A stretch of DNA of 64,000 nucleotides from Hyphomicrobiales bacterium (GTDB lineage: Bacteria; Pseudomonadota; Alphaproteobacteria; Rhizobiales; Beijerinckiaceae): positions 52,524 through 116,523 of the forward strand of contig UCBZ01000007.1 of NCBI GenBank assembly GCA_900470775.1, read 5' to 3'. A program made the position numbers and the translations under genes. The notes under the pieces are model-generated. The model worked only from the letters and a program-made list of their open reading frames with translations, had not been told where the DNA came from and ran no database searches. This document shows positions 25,901 through 36,844 of this stretch, piece by piece; position 1 is the first letter of the stretch, and every line of letters begins with the position of its first letter.

Positions 25901-26779
25901 TCAGCCCAGGCTGCGTCCGAGAAAGTCGCGCACCAGCGGCAGGGCTGCGTCGAAATGTGTTTCGAGCAGCCAGTGGCCAGCATCCTCCAGCAGGTGCAGT
26001 TCTGCCTCCGGCAGATCACGCAGATAGGCTCGCGCAGCTCCCGCCGGCATGTAGCCGTCCTGCGGGCCCCAGACGATCAGCGTCGCCGGGCGATGCTGGC
26101 GCAGATAGGCCTGGTAGCGCGGGAACCAGGTGAGGTTGTCTTCGAGCTTCTCCATGAGCCCGATCGCGATCTGGCGGCGGGCCGGCGTGTCCATGAGCGG
26201 CCAATGCAGCGCCCATAGATCCGGCGGCATGGCGGCGGCCACTGCGGGTGAGACCTCACCGACGAACTCGTGCCGGAAGCCGTCCTCGCTCACCGCCTCT
26301 TCGAGCGGGTGATGCTTCTGCGCGCTCTTGTCCGCCCACCACGCCTTGATCGCCGCATATTTCGGGCCGAGCTCACTTTCATAGATATCGCCGTTCTGCA
26401 CGATCAGCGCGGCGATCCGGTCGGGATGGGCGATGGCATGGCGAAGCCCGATCTGCGATCCGTAATCATGCAGCCAGAGCGCATAGCGGCTCAGCCCGAG
26501 CCCCTCCGTCACCGCCGCCAGCGTGCCGGCATAGCCATCGAAATCGTAGTCGAACCGGCCGGGCTCGGGTGTCTCGCTATAGCCGAATCCCGGCCAGTCG
26601 AACGCCACGGTGCGCCAGCGATCGGAAAGGGCGGGCATGAGCCGGCGAAACTGGAAGGATGAGCAGGGATAGCCATGCGGCAGGACCAGAACAGGCGCGT
26701 CAGGCGGGCCGGCTTCCCGCAGGAACAGCCTGCATCCATCGATATCGAGATGGCGGTGGCGAACGCCGCGATCGTCCAT
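25901..26779 (-). CDS. Alpha/beta hydrolase with Asp nucleophile (epoxide hydrolase/haloalkane dehalogenase-like)
   Basis: The 292-aa protein has the oxyanion motif LPHGYPCSS (residues about 34-41), the nucleophile elbow LHDYGSQIG with Asp105, an acidic site in VWGPQDGYMP and the catalytic His in LEDAGHWLLE. An Asp in the nucleophile position, rather than Ser, places it with epoxide hydrolases and haloalkane dehalogenases. Which of the two it is cannot be settled here. It appears monocistronic. Confidence 0.85.
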   Translation of the reverse strand: MDDRGVRHRHLDIDGCRLFLREAGPPDAPVLVLPHGYPCSSFQFRRLMPALSDRWRTVAFDWPGFGYSETPEPGRFDYDFDGYAGTLAAVTEGLGLSRYALWLHDYGSQIGLRHAIAHPDRIAALIVQNGDIYESELGPKYAAIKAWWADKSAQKHHPLEEAVSEDGFRHEFVGEVSPAVAAAMPPDLWALHWPLMDTPARRQIAIGLMEKLEDNLTWFPRYQAYLRQHRPATLIVWGPQDGYMPAGAARAYLRDLPEAELHLLEDAGHWLLETHFDAALPLVRDFLGRSLG

Positions 26780-27095
26780 ATCCGGCCTCCCTGAGATGCC
26801 TCAGCAATGCCGGAGGCACCGTTGGGTTCCCGATTATGGGATAATGGAAACAGCGATGGACGGTTTCGCGCCTGCCCGAAACACAATCATCTTGCGCGAA
26901 ATCGCCGCCGCGCCGCAGAGACGGCTGCTCATTCCACAGGCAGAATACGCCAGATTGCTTTTGACAGTTTTATGGCCCGGCGCGATTGTCGAAACCGTCG
27001 AGCATTGGTAGCTCTGCACTGTGATCGCATCCCACATGCGCCGGCGTCATGCCGGCGGACAGAATGGGAGCAGGTTCAAGGGGTCTGCGTCGTCA
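26780..27095. promoter_or_regulatory. Intergenic region upstream of the liv operon
   Basis: This 316-bp gap precedes livH. A TTGACA hexamer at 26961-26966 is followed 17 nt later by GATTGT, a weak -10, on the plus strand. Two small overlapping frames of about 55-67 codons exist on opposite strands but neither shows a ribosome site or recognisable product. I see no gene with confidence. Confidence 0.4.
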
Positions 27096-28013
27096 ATGGA
27101 AGTTTTCCTGCAGCAGCTCATCAATGGGCTGACCCTGGGGTCGATCTACGGCCTCATCGCCATCGGCTACACGATGGTCTTCGGCATCATCGGCATGGTC
27201 AACTTCGCTCATGGCGACGTCTTCATGCTGTCGGCCTTCATCGCGCTGATCTTCTTCATGCTGATCGCCTCCTGGTTCGGGGCCGCCCTGGTCGTGGTCG
27301 CGCTGATCGTGGTGCTGGCGCTGGCGATGTTCTTCACCTCGCTGTGGAACTGGGCGATCGAGCGCGTCGCCTACCGGCCGCTGCGCGGCTCCTTCCGCCT
27401 CGCCCCGCTGATTTCGGCGATCGGCATGTCGATCTTCCTGATGAATTTCGTTCAGGTCGTGCAGGGCCCGCGTAACAAATCGACGCCGCCGATGCTGAAC
27501 AAGTCGATCACGCTGATCGACAGCGCGACCTACACCGTCCAGATCTCCTACAAGCAGATCGTCATCATCGTGACGACCGCCGTGCTGCTTGCGGCGTTCT
27601 GGTACATCGTCCAGAAGACGCCGCTCGGCCGGGCCCAGCGCGCCTGCGAGCAGGACCGCAAGATGGCGGCGCTGCTCGGCATCGACGTCGACCGCACGAT
27701 CTCGATCACCTTCGTCATGGGCGCTGCGCTCGCGGCCGTCGCCGGCGTGATGTACCTCGTGCTCTACGGCGTGGTGAGCTTCAATGACGGCTTCATCCCC
27801 GGCGTGAAGGCCTTCACGGCGGCCGTTCTCGGCGGCATCGGCTCGCTGCCCGGCGCCGTCATCGGCGGCCTCCTGATCGGGCTGATCGAGGTGATGTGGT
27901 CGGCCTATTTCACCATCGACTACAAGGACGTCGCCGCCTTCTGCATCCTGGCAATCGTGCTGGTCTTCATGCCGTCGGGCATTCTCGGCCGTCCCGAAGT
28001 CGAGAAGGTCTAA
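27096..28013 (+). CDS. livH: Branched-chain amino acid ABC transporter permease LivH
   Basis: The 305-aa integral membrane protein has the LivH-type start ([20 protein letters not shown] followed by [18 protein letters not shown]), about eight membrane segments and the cytoplasmic loop [20 protein letters not shown]. It forms half of the import channel for leucine/isoleucine/valine or related amino acids. The chosen ATG at 27096 matches the family N-terminus. livM follows after 5 nt. Confidence 0.93.
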   Translation: MEVFLQQLINGLTLGSIYGLIAIGYTMVFGIIGMVNFAHGDVFMLSAFIALIFFMLIASWFGAALVVVALIVVLALAMFFTSLWNWAIERVAYRPLRGSFRLAPLISAIGMSIFLMNFVQVVQGPRNKSTPPMLNKSITLIDSATYTVQISYKQIVIIVTTAVLLAAFWYIVQKTPLGRAQRACEQDRKMAALLGIDVDRTISITFVMGAALAAVAGVMYLVLYGVVSFNDGFIPGVKAFTAAVLGGIGSLPGAVIGGLLIGLIEVMWSAYFTIDYKDVAAFCILAIVLVFMPSGILGRPEVEKV

Positions 28014-28018
28014 AAGCC

Positions 28019-29415
<1,397 letters not shown>

Positions 29416-29416
<1 letters not shown>

Positions 29417-30255
29417 TGGCAACCGCTCCTCTGCTTCAGGTCGAGCATCTGACGATGCGCTTCGGCGGCCTGACCGCCGTCAACGACCTCTCCTTCGAGG
29501 CCCGCAAGGGCGACATCACGGCGCTGATCGGACCCAACGGCGCCGGCAAGACCACGGTGTTCAACTGCATCACCGGCTTCTACAAACCGACCGAGGGCAT
29601 GATCACGCTGACCCAGGATTCGGGCGCGAGCTTCCTGCTCGAGCGCATGCCGGACTTCCAGATCTCCTGGAAAGCCAAGGTCGCGCGAACCTTCCAGAAC
29701 ATCCGGCTCTTCGGCGGCATGACCGTGCTGGAGAACCTGCTGGTCGCGCAGCACAACCCGCTGATGATCGCCTCGGGCTTCACCTTTCTCGGCGTGCTCG
29801 GCATCGGCGGCTACAAGACCCGCGAGAAGGAGGCGATCGAGAAGGCCAAGTTCTGGCTGGAGAAGATCGACCTGATCGACCGCGCCGATGATCCGGCCGC
29901 CGATCTGCCCTATGGCGACCAGCGCCGCCTGGAGATCGCGCGCGCCATGTGTACCGATCCCGTGCTGCTTTGCCTCGACGAGCCGGCCGCCGGACTCAAC
30001 CCGCGCGAAAGCCACGACCTCAACGAGTTGCTGCTCTCGATCCGCAAGGACATCGGCACGGCGCTGCTCCTGATCGAGCACGACATGTCCGTGGTGATGG
30101 AAATTTCCGACCATGTCGTCGTGCTCGACTACGGCACCAAGATCGCCGACGGCACGCCGGCGGAAGTCCAGGCCGATCCGAAGGTGATCGCAGCCTATCT
30201 CGGGGTCGACGACGACGAAGTCGCGGCCGTCGAAGCGGAGGTCGGAATCGCGTGA
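29416..30255 (+). CDS. livG: Branched-chain amino acid ABC transporter ATPase LivG
   Basis: The 279-aa ATPase has Walker A GPNGAGKTT, a LivG-type insert before FQNIRLFGGMTVLENLLVAQ, the signature region LPYGDQRRLEIARAM, Walker B LLCLDEPAAGLNP and the switch histidine in LIEHDMSVVM. It drives amino-acid import together with LivF. Its end overlaps the livF start by 4 nt. Confidence 0.95.
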
Positions 30256-31019
30256 CCGAGGCCAGTCCACATATCGAAACCGTGCCGCAGAACGACGCCC
30301 CGCCGCTTCTCGCCGTCCGCGGCGTCAAGACCTATTACGGCAAGATCATCGCGCTGAAGGGGGTCGATCTCGACGTCCGCGAAGGCGAGATCGTCACCAT
30401 GATCGGCGCCAACGGCGCCGGCAAATCCACGCTGATGATGACGATCTTCGGCAATCCGCAGGCGCGAGAGGGCACGATCACCTATGAGGGCCGCGACATC
30501 ACGAAGATGCCGAGCCACCTGATCGCGCGGCTCGGGATCGCCCAGTCGCCGGAAGGCCGCCGGATCTTCCCCCGCATGACCGTGTTCGAGAATCTGCAGA
30601 TGGGTGCAGCCGTCCGCGACCTCGCCCATTTCGACGAGGACCTCGAGACGATCTGCACGCTCTTCCCGCGCATCAGGGAGCGGCTGCAGCAGCGCGGCGG
30701 CACGCTGTCGGGCGGCGAGCAGCAGATGGTGGCGATCGCGCGCGCCCTGATGGCGCGCCCCAAGCTGCTGCTGCTCGACGAGCCCTCGCTGGGCCTCGCC
30801 CCGCTGATCGTCAAGCAGATCTTCGAGGCGATCCGCGAACTGAACAAGACGCAGGGGCTGACCGTCTTCCTGGTCGAGCAGAACGCCTTCCATGCGCTCA
30901 AGCTCGCCCATCGCGGCTATGTCATGGTCAACGGCGTCATCACCATGAGCGGCACGGGCCAGGAACTCCTGGCCAACCCGCAGGTCCGCGCCGCTTATCT
31001 CGAAGGCGGAAGGCACTGA
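30252..31019 (+). CDS. livF: Branched-chain amino acid ABC transporter ATPase LivF
   Basis: The 255-aa ATPase starts at GTG 30252 overlapping livG. It has Walker A GANGAGKST, the family segment SPEGRRIFPRMTVFENLQMG, signature LSGGEQQMVAIARAL and Walker B LLLDEPSLGLAP. It is the second nucleotide-binding subunit of the importer. The next small membrane gene begins 2 bp after its stop. Confidence 0.95.
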   Translation: MTEASPHIETVPQNDAPPLLAVRGVKTYYGKIIALKGVDLDVREGEIVTMIGANGAGKSTLMMTIFGNPQAREGTITYEGRDITKMPSHLIARLGIAQSPEGRRIFPRMTVFENLQMGAAVRDLAHFDEDLETICTLFPRIRERLQQRGGTLSGGEQQMVAIARALMARPKLLLLDEPSLGLAPLIVKQIFEAIRELNKTQGLTVFLVEQNAFHALKLAHRGYVMVNGVITMSGTGQELLANPQVRAAYLEGGRH

Positions 31020-31020
31020 C

Positions 31021-31395
31021 ATGCAGGGCATCCTCTACGAAGAACCGACGGTCTGGCTGTTCCTGCTGGTGACGGTGGTGATGGGCGGCTGGCTCGCCTG
31101 GATGACCGGCCGCGCGGTGGCGCTGACCTGGAAGCCCAATATCCAGCTCGTGCTCTACATCCTGGTGCTGGGCCTGGTGCTGCGCTTCATCCATTTCGCG
31201 CTGTTTCAGGCGACGCTGCTGACGCTGCACTACTACATCATCGACACGATCGTGCTGATGGGCTTCGGCTTCGCCGGCTGGCGCTTCAACCGCGCCAGGC
31301 AGATGACGACGCAATACAGCTGGCTCTTCGAGCGCACCGGCCCCTTCAGCTGGAAACCGCGCCCGGGAGCTCAGATCAAGGCCGAAATCGCCTGA
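31021..31395 (+). CDS. Small membrane protein of rhizobial liv operons (DUF6867-like)
   Basis: The 124-aa protein has three hydrophobic segments (WLFLLVTVVMGGWLAWMTG, LVLYILVLGLVLRFIHFALF, IIDTIVLMGFGFAGWRF) and a conserved polar end (RARQMTTQYSWLFERTGPFS). I recall close relatives at the same place in liv operons of Bradyrhizobium and allies; the name DUF6867 is from memory. It starts 2 bp after livF, so it is co-translated with the transporter. It might stabilise or regulate LivHM; no function is established. Confidence 0.8.
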   Translation: MQGILYEEPTVWLFLLVTVVMGGWLAWMTGRAVALTWKPNIQLVLYILVLGLVLRFIHFALFQATLLTLHYYIIDTIVLMGFGFAGWRFNRARQMTTQYSWLFERTGPFSWKPRPGAQIKAEIA

Positions 31396-31525
31396 ATGGG
31401 CAGTGTGCTTGACGCGTGACAGACGCCTGAAAACGCGCAAGACTGCGTTTCACGGTGGCACCACGCGCCGAGACGGGCGGACCATCCAGCCCGTTCATGA
31501 TTACAATACAGGGGAGTCTCATCTC

Positions 31526-32641
31526 ATGAAGAAACTGCTGTTGAGCAGCATCGCGCTCGGCGCGATCCTCGCCTTCTCAGGCGTGGCCAATGCCCAGATC
31601 AAGTTCGGCGTCGCCGGGCCGATCACAGGTCCCAACGCCGCTTTCGGCGCCCAGCTGAAGAATGGCACCGAGCAGGCGATCGAGGACATCAATGCCGCCG
31701 GCGGCATCCTCGGCCAGAAGATCGTGCTCTCGATCGGCGACGACGTCTCGGATCCGAAGCAGGGCGTCTCCGTCGCCAACAAGTTCGTCGGTGACGGCGT
31801 CAAGTTCGTGGTCGGCCACTTCAACTCCGGCGTCACCATGCCGGCCTCGGAAGTCTATGCCGAGAACGGCATCCTGATGATCTCGCCTTCGGCCACCAAC
31901 CCGAAGATCACCGAGCGCGGCCTCTGGAACACCTTCCGGACCTGCGGTCGCGACGACCAGCAGGGCGAAGTCGCGGCGGCCTACATCGCCAAGAACTTCA
32001 AGGACAAGAAGATCGCGGTCATCCACGACAAGACCACCTATGGCCAGGGCCTCGCCGACGAGACCCGCAAGGGCCTGACCAAGGCCGGCATCAAGGACGT
32101 GCTCTATGAAGGCATCAACGCCGGCGAGAAGGACTTCTCGGCGCTGATCTCGAAGATCAAGTCGGTCGGCGCCGACTACATCTACTGGGGCGGCCTGCAC
32201 ACCGAAGGCGGCCTGATCGTGCGCCAGATGCGCGACCAGGGCGTCAAGGCGGTGCTGATCTCCGGCGACGGCATCACCACCGACGAGTTCGCCACGATCG
32301 GCGGCCCCGGCGTCGAAGGCACGCTGATGACCTTCCCGCCGGACCCGCAGAAGCGTCCCGAGGCGGCTGCCGTCGTCAAGAAGTTCGCGGCCAAGAACTT
32401 CAAGCCCGAGGCTTACACCCTGTACAGCTACGCCGCCGTGCAGGTCATGGCCGAAGGCGCCAAGCGCGCCAACTCGGTCGACCCCAAGAAGATCGCCGAC
32501 GCGCTCAAGGGCGGCCAGCCCGTCAAGACCGTGATCGGCGACCTCGCCTTCGACAAGAAGGGCGACATCACCCGCCCCGACTACACCATGTACACCTGGA
32601 AGAAGGGCGCCGACGGCAAAGTCACCTATATCGAGAACTGA
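31526..32641 (+). CDS. livK: Branched-chain amino acid ABC transporter substrate-binding protein
   Basis: The 371-aa periplasmic protein has a signal peptide (MKKLLLSSIALGAILAFSG, cleavage near VANAQ) and the type I binding-protein fold: IKFGVAGPITGPNAAFGAQL, GQKIVLSIGDDVSDPKQGVS, GHFNSGVTMPASEVYAENGI. It captures the ligand for LivHMGF. ATG 31526 has GGGGAG upstream. It is 130 bp after the small membrane gene and is closed by a strong terminator. Confidence 0.95.
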   Translation: MKKLLLSSIALGAILAFSGVANAQIKFGVAGPITGPNAAFGAQLKNGTEQAIEDINAAGGILGQKIVLSIGDDVSDPKQGVSVANKFVGDGVKFVVGHFNSGVTMPASEVYAENGILMISPSATNPKITERGLWNTFRTCGRDDQQGEVAAAYIAKNFKDKKIAVIHDKTTYGQGLADETRKGLTKAGIKDVLYEGINAGEKDFSALISKIKSVGADYIYWGGLHTEGGLIVRQMRDQGVKAVLISGDGITTDEFATIGGPGVEGTLMTFPPDPQKRPEAAAVVKKFAAKNFKPEAYTLYSYAAVQVMAEGAKRANSVDPKKIADALKGGQPVKTVIGDLAFDKKGDITRPDYTMYTWKKGADGKVTYIEN

Positions 32642-32676
32642 TCTCGACAGCCGATCGCGCCAGCGCGTGAAACGAG

Positions 32677-32707
32677 ACCGCCCCGGGCAACCGGGGCGGT
32701 TTTGTTT
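32677..32707 (+). terminator. Rho-independent terminator after the liv operon
   Basis: A perfect 10-bp stem (ACCGCCCCGG, 32677-32686, with 32691-32700) closes a GCAA tetraloop and is followed by TTTTGTTTT. It lies 36 bp after the livK stop. Confidence 0.93.
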
Positions 32708-32755
32708 TGGCGATGCAAGAATGTCGGATGAAGCAGGCGTCAAGTTATCCCGACG

Positions 32756-33187
32756 TCACTCTCCGGCCGGCTCATAGCGCAGGGTTCCAGCGATTCCTGC
32801 CTTTGCTCCGGGGGCGAGATCGCTGGGATGCCGGACGCCATCATTGACCGGAACCTCCCGGAAATCGAAGGGACTGACGCCCTCGATGCAGGCGACGTTC
32901 ACGCCGTACTGGCCAGGGTTCGAACGGCGCTGGTGATGGGTGTAGATGCCGCAGGCCGAGCAGAAATAGTGCTTCGCCGTCCTGGTGTTGAACTGGTACT
33001 CGGCCAGGGCATCCTCGCCCGAGATGATCCGCACGCCGTCGCGTTCCGCCGAAACGACGACCGCCCCACGCATGCGGCAGAACGAGCAGTCACATCGGCG
33101 CGCCTTCTTCAGGCCGTCGGTCAGGACCACCTCGAAGCGCACGCGGCGGCAATGACAAGCCGCCTGAACGATGGTTTCGCCGGTCAT
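32756..33187 (-). CDS. GFA family protein (CENP-V/GFA fold)
   Basis: The 143-aa protein has the zinc-binding cysteine pattern of the GFA fold: ACHCRRVRFEV, CDCSFCRMRGAV and FCSACGIYTHHQRRS. The family was named for glutathione-dependent formaldehyde activation, but most members have unknown substrates. It stands alone between the liv terminator and an alpha/beta hydrolase gene, both gaps being about 115 bp. A second, distinct GFA protein is at 42548-42940. Confidence 0.9.
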   Translation of the reverse strand: MTGETIVQAACHCRRVRFEVVLTDGLKKARRCDCSFCRMRGAVVVSAERDGVRIISGEDALAEYQFNTRTAKHYFCSACGIYTHHQRRSNPGQYGVNVACIEGVSPFDFREVPVNDGVRHPSDLAPGAKAGIAGTLRYEPAGE

Positions 33188-33301
33188 CGCCTTTTCCCCG
33201 TTTCAACTTTCGGACATGTCTGCTCCAGCCGGTCATGGCAAAGCCTCGAAGCATCTGCCTCGGCTCGATACAAAACGAACTGCCGAAGCAGCCTGGCCGC
33301 C

Positions 33302-33883
33302 TCAACCCTGAATCGGTTTCTGCGGAACCGCCGTCAAGCTCCTGAGAAACCCGCCGAAACGCAGCAGGCCGTCCGGCCAGGGACCATGGCCGGATTCACT
33401 GTTGATGTGGCCGCTCTCGCCCGCATCGACGAACTCGGCGCCCCAGGCTTGCGCCAGCTCCCGCGCTTCTTCAGGCGTGCAATAGGGGTCGTCCGTGCTG
33501 GCGATCAGCACGCTTCGGAACGGCAGGATCTCACGACGATGCGGGATGAAGTCCTGGGCCATGCCGGGGATCGCGCCCTTGGCTCGCTCGGACGCCGGCG
33601 CGACCAGGAAGGCCCCCGCGACCTCGCCGGGCTTCAGCTGCTCGGCTGCGTGGGCGACCGCGCTGACTCCGGCCGAATGCGCCACCAGCACGACCGGCCG
33701 CGTCGAGGCGCGCACGGCCTGGACGATGCGCTCCGCCCATACCGGACGCGAAGGCTTGTACCAGTCCTCCTGCTCGACGCGCCGCGCCGTGGTAAGCCGG
33801 GTTTCCCAGCGGCTTTGCCAATGATCGGGCCCAGAGCCGGACCAGCCGGGAATGATGAGGATGTCGGCGTCGGAGGTTTTCAT
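33302..33883 (-). CDS. RBBP9/YdeN family alpha/beta hydrolase
   Basis: The 193-aa serine hydrolase has the family start ILIIPGWSGSGPDHWQSRWE, the nucleophile motif VAHSAGVSAVAHA (Ser), the acid in IASTDDPYCTPEEA and the final His in GESGHINSESGHGPWPDG. RBBP9-type enzymes are small hydrolases of uncertain substrate. ATG 33883 is 6 bp after the stop of the phosphoesterase gene, so the two are co-transcribed. Confidence 0.87.
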   Translation of the reverse strand: MKTSDADILIIPGWSGSGPDHWQSRWETRLTTARRVEQEDWYKPSRPVWAERIVQAVRASTRPVVLVAHSAGVSAVAHAAEQLKPGEVAGAFLVAPASERAKGAIPGMAQDFIPHRREILPFRSVLIASTDDPYCTPEEARELAQAWGAEFVDAGESGHINSESGHGPWPDGLLRFGGFLRSLTAVPQKPIQG

Positions 33884-33889
33884 CGGCAA

Positions 33890-34636
33890 TCAGTCGGGCT
33901 TCAAGGCATGGCCGGTCGAAAGGGCATGAGCCCAGTCCGCACGGCCCCGCGAGAGGGCGAGTTCGGCAGCGGCGCTCCAGTCGTAACGTAGTGCGACGAA
34001 GGAAAACCGCCAGCCCGCACGGCAACGCTCTGCGATACCGTAGCGCGCATGCGGGCTCTCGGCCTGCATGACATGCGGCTCGGGCGCGACATCGTCATAG
34101 GCGGGCTGCCCGACGCTGCCGGGGTTGAAGACACAGCGCCCGTCGGGAAGCTCCATCACCCGCGCAATATGCGAATGGCCGCACAGGATCAGGCTCGCCT
34201 CGATGCCGGCAAGATCGGCCGCCACCTCGGTCGCGGAACGAATCTCGGCGCGCCCTCCCCGGATCTGTTCCGTCAGATAAGTGTTGTCGTCGCCGGGTGT
34301 CGCATGGAACAGCACGACATCCTCGGCCGCCCGTGCGGAGAACGGCAGCGAGCGCAGCCAGTCGAAATGCTGCGGCTGCAATTGCTCGAACGCCGCCCTG
34401 TCCGATGCTCCGAGCTGATCCAGCGGCCGTTCGATCAGGTAACGGTCGTGATTGCCGCGCACCGTCAGCCAATCCCTGGACATCAGCAGGTCGGCCGTCT
34501 CGCGCGCCTTGAGCGGGCTCGAAAGGCAGTCGCCGAGATTGACCACGAGATCTGGCCGCGTACGCTCGAGATCCTCGACCACGGCCTGAAGCGCATCGAA
34601 ATTGCCATGGATGTCAGCGAGGACCGCTATGCGCAT
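33890..34636 (-). CDS. Metallophosphoesterase (calcineurin-like, YfcE/MJ0936 type)
   Basis: The 248-aa protein has all metal motifs of the family in order: VLADIHGNFDAL, NLGDCLSSPLK, VRGNHDRYL, VLFHATPGDD and ILCGHSHIARVMEL. It would hydrolyse phosphodiesters or phosphomonoesters with two metal ions. It starts 6 bp after the purB stop, on the same strand, and is followed by the RBBP9-type hydrolase. The nucleotide- or RNA-related substrate is not identifiable. Confidence 0.9.
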   Translation of the reverse strand: MRIAVLADIHGNFDALQAVVEDLERTRPDLVVNLGDCLSSPLKARETADLLMSRDWLTVRGNHDRYLIERPLDQLGASDRAAFEQLQPQHFDWLRSLPFSARAAEDVVLFHATPGDDNTYLTEQIRGGRAEIRSATEVAADLAGIEASLILCGHSHIARVMELPDGRCVFNPGSVGQPAYDDVAPEPHVMQAESPHARYGIAERCRAGWRFSFVALRYDWSAAAELALSRGRADWAHALSTGHALKPD

Positions 34637-34642
34637 CTGAGC

Positions 34643-35950
34643 TTAAACGCCCCCGAACACCCGCGCGAAGATCGTGTCGACATGCTTGAAATGGTAGCCC
34701 TCGTCGAACATCGCCTCGAGCGCGGCATCCGACAGCTTCGCCGTAACGTCCTTGTCCTTCTTGAGGTTGGTCAGGAAGTCCTCGCCATGCTCCCAGGTGC
34801 GCATCGCATTGCGCTGGACCATGGAATAGCTCTCCTCGCGGCTCGCTCCGGCCTGGGTCAGCGCCAGCAGCACGCGCTGGGAGTTGTGCAGGCCGCCGAG
34901 CTTGTCGAGGTTCTTGCGCATGTTCTGCGGATAGATCAGCAGCTTGTCGATGACGCCGGTCAGCCGCGACAGCGCGAAGTCCAGCGTCACGGTCGCGTCG
35001 GGGCCGATCATGCGCTCCACGGATGAATGCGAAATGTCGCGCTCGTGCCAGAGTGCCACGTTCTCCAGCGCCGGCACGACCATGCCGCGCACGAGGCGGG
35101 CCAACCCTGTCAGGTTCTCGGTCAGCACCGGGTTGCGCTTGTGCGGCATCGCCGACGAGCCCTTCTGGCCGGCTGAGAAGAACTCCTCCGCCTCATAGAC
35201 CTCGGTGCGCTGCAGATGCCGGATCTCGGTCGCCAGCCGCTCGACGCTGGAGGCGACGACGCCCAGCGTCGCGAAATACATCGCATGCCGGTCGCGCGGG
35301 ATGACCTGCGTCGAGACCGGCTCGACGCTCAGCCCCATCTTCTCCGCGACATAGGCCTCCACGCTCGGATCGATATTGGCGAAGGTGCCGACCGCGCCCG
35401 AAATGGCGCAGGTCGCGATCTCCGCGCGCGCGGCGACGAGGCGAGCCCGGCAGCGGTCGAACTCGGCATAGGCCTGGGCGAGCTTGAGGCCGAAGGTGAC
35501 CGGCTCGGCATGGATGCCGTGCGAGCGGCCGATCGTCGGCGTCAGCTTGTGCTCGAAGGCCCGGCGCCTGATCGCGGCCAAAAGGGCATCGACATCGGCG
35601 ATGAGGATGTCGGTCGCGCGCGCCAGCTGCACCGACAGCGTCGTGTCGAGGATATCAGACGAGGTCATGCCCTGATGGACGAAGCGTGCCTCGGGGCCGA
35701 CGATCTCGGCCAGATGCGTCAGGAAGGCGATGACGTCATGCTTGGTGACGCGCTCGATCTCGTCGATGCGGGCGACGTCAAAGGTCGCATCCTTGGCCTT
35801 GGCCCAGATCGTTGCGGCGGCTTCCTTCGGCACGACGCCGAGCTCGGCCAGCTTGTCGGTGGCATGGGCCTCGATCTCGAACCAGATCCGGAACCGCGTC
35901 TGCGGCTCCCAGATGGCGACCATCTCGGGGCGGGAATAGCGCGGGATCAT
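34643..35950 (-). CDS. purB: Adenylosuccinate lyase
   Basis: The 435-aa enzyme has the superfamily signature KGSSAMPHKRNPVLTENLTG and the PurB start MIPRYSRPEMVAIWEPQTRF. It catalyses two steps of purine synthesis (SAICAR to AICAR, adenylosuccinate to AMP). The length matches the family. ATG 35950 has AAGGACGAG upstream. The 145-bp gap to rpe contains a dispersed palindromic repeat. Confidence 0.96.
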   Translation of the reverse strand: MIPRYSRPEMVAIWEPQTRFRIWFEIEAHATDKLAELGVVPKEAAATIWAKAKDATFDVARIDEIERVTKHDVIAFLTHLAEIVGPEARFVHQGMTSSDILDTTLSVQLARATDILIADVDALLAAIRRRAFEHKLTPTIGRSHGIHAEPVTFGLKLAQAYAEFDRCRARLVAARAEIATCAISGAVGTFANIDPSVEAYVAEKMGLSVEPVSTQVIPRDRHAMYFATLGVVASSVERLATEIRHLQRTEVYEAEEFFSAGQKGSSAMPHKRNPVLTENLTGLARLVRGMVVPALENVALWHERDISHSSVERMIGPDATVTLDFALSRLTGVIDKLLIYPQNMRKNLDKLGGLHNSQRVLLALTQAGASREESYSMVQRNAMRTWEHGEDFLTNLKKDKDVTAKLSDAALEAMFDEGYHFKHVDTIFARVFGGV

Positions 35951-35973
35951 CGTCTCGTCCTTGTCATCACACG

Positions 35974-36085
35974 AGCCCTCATCCTGAGGAGCGCTCCGCA
36001 GGAGCGCGTCTCGAAGGATGCTCCAGAAAGCGCCCACTGGATCATCCTTCGAGACGCCGCTGCGCGGCTCCTCAGGATGAGGGCT
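35974..36085. repeat. Intergenic palindromic repeat, family A, copy 2
   Basis: Outer inverted-repeat arms of 19 bp (35974-35992 and 36067-36085) enclose perfect 15-bp inner arms (36006-36020 and 36043-36057). It shares arm sequence and nested layout with the copy at 6950-7066; the central spacers differ. It lies between rpe and purB. Confidence 0.87.
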
Positions 36086-36095
36086 GATTAAAACC

Positions 36096-36779
36096 TCAAA
36101 CCCACTGCCCGCCTGCAGCCTCGGCCGCCTTGCGGATCGCGGCAATATTGGCGGCGTAAGCCGTAGGCCCGCCCTTGAACACAGCCGAGCCGGCGACGAG
36201 CGTATCGGCGCCCGCCTTGACGACAAGCGGCGCGGTCTCCGGCGTCACGCCGCCGTCGATCTCGAGTGCAATCGGCCGGGAGCCGATCAGCGCCCTCACC
36301 TGCGCGACCTTCTCGACCACCGAATGGATGAAGCTCTGGCCGCCGAAGCCGGGATTAACCGTCATCAGCAGGATGAGATCGACGTCCTCGATCAGCGCTT
36401 CAGCCGCGCCGGCTGGCGTACCCGGGTTCAGCACGATACCGGCCTTCTTGCCCTGCGCCCTGATCGCCTGCAGCGTCCGGTGCGGATGCGGGCCGGCCTC
36501 GACATGGAAGGAGATCAGGTCGGCGCCGGCCTTGGCGAAGGCCTCGATATAGGGATCGACCGGCGCGATCATCAGATGCACGTCGAAGAGCTTCGTGGTG
36601 TGCGGCCGGATCGCCTTCAGCACATCCGGCCCAAACGTGATGTTGGGCACGAAATGCCCGTCCATCACGTCGCAATGGATCCAGTCGGCGCCGGCCTCGT
36701 CGATCGCGCGGATCTCCTCGCCGAGCTTCGAGAAGTCGGCCGAGAGGATCGAGGGGGCGATGCGGATGGGAGCGCTCAT
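36096..36779 (-). CDS. rpe: Ribulose-phosphate 3-epimerase
   Basis: The 227-aa TIM-barrel enzyme has IAPSILSADFSKLGEEI, HCDVMDGHFVPNITFGP, FDVHLMIAPVDPYI, MTVNPGFGGQSF and EIDGGVTPETAP, all metal and phosphate-binding motifs of Rpe. It interconverts ribulose-5-P and xylulose-5-P in the pentose phosphate pathway. ATG 36779 gives the usual N-terminus. It is upstream of purB on the same strand. Confidence 0.96.
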   Translation of the reverse strand: MSAPIRIAPSILSADFSKLGEEIRAIDEAGADWIHCDVMDGHFVPNITFGPDVLKAIRPHTTKLFDVHLMIAPVDPYIEAFAKAGADLISFHVEAGPHPHRTLQAIRAQGKKAGIVLNPGTPAGAAEALIEDVDLILLMTVNPGFGGQSFIHSVVEKVAQVRALIGSRPIALEIDGGVTPETAPLVVKAGADTLVAGSAVFKGGPTAYAANIAAIRKAAEAAGGQWV

Positions 36780-36844
36780 GCCGCGCGGTTTAATGCATCG
36801 GCCGGCAAAGGGAAATGCGGTTTTCCGGCAAGTCCCACACGATC

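Noticed and set aside
26844..27011. A 55-codon plus-strand frame before livH
   Set aside because: No ribosome site, no recognised family, and an equally long frame exists on the other strand.
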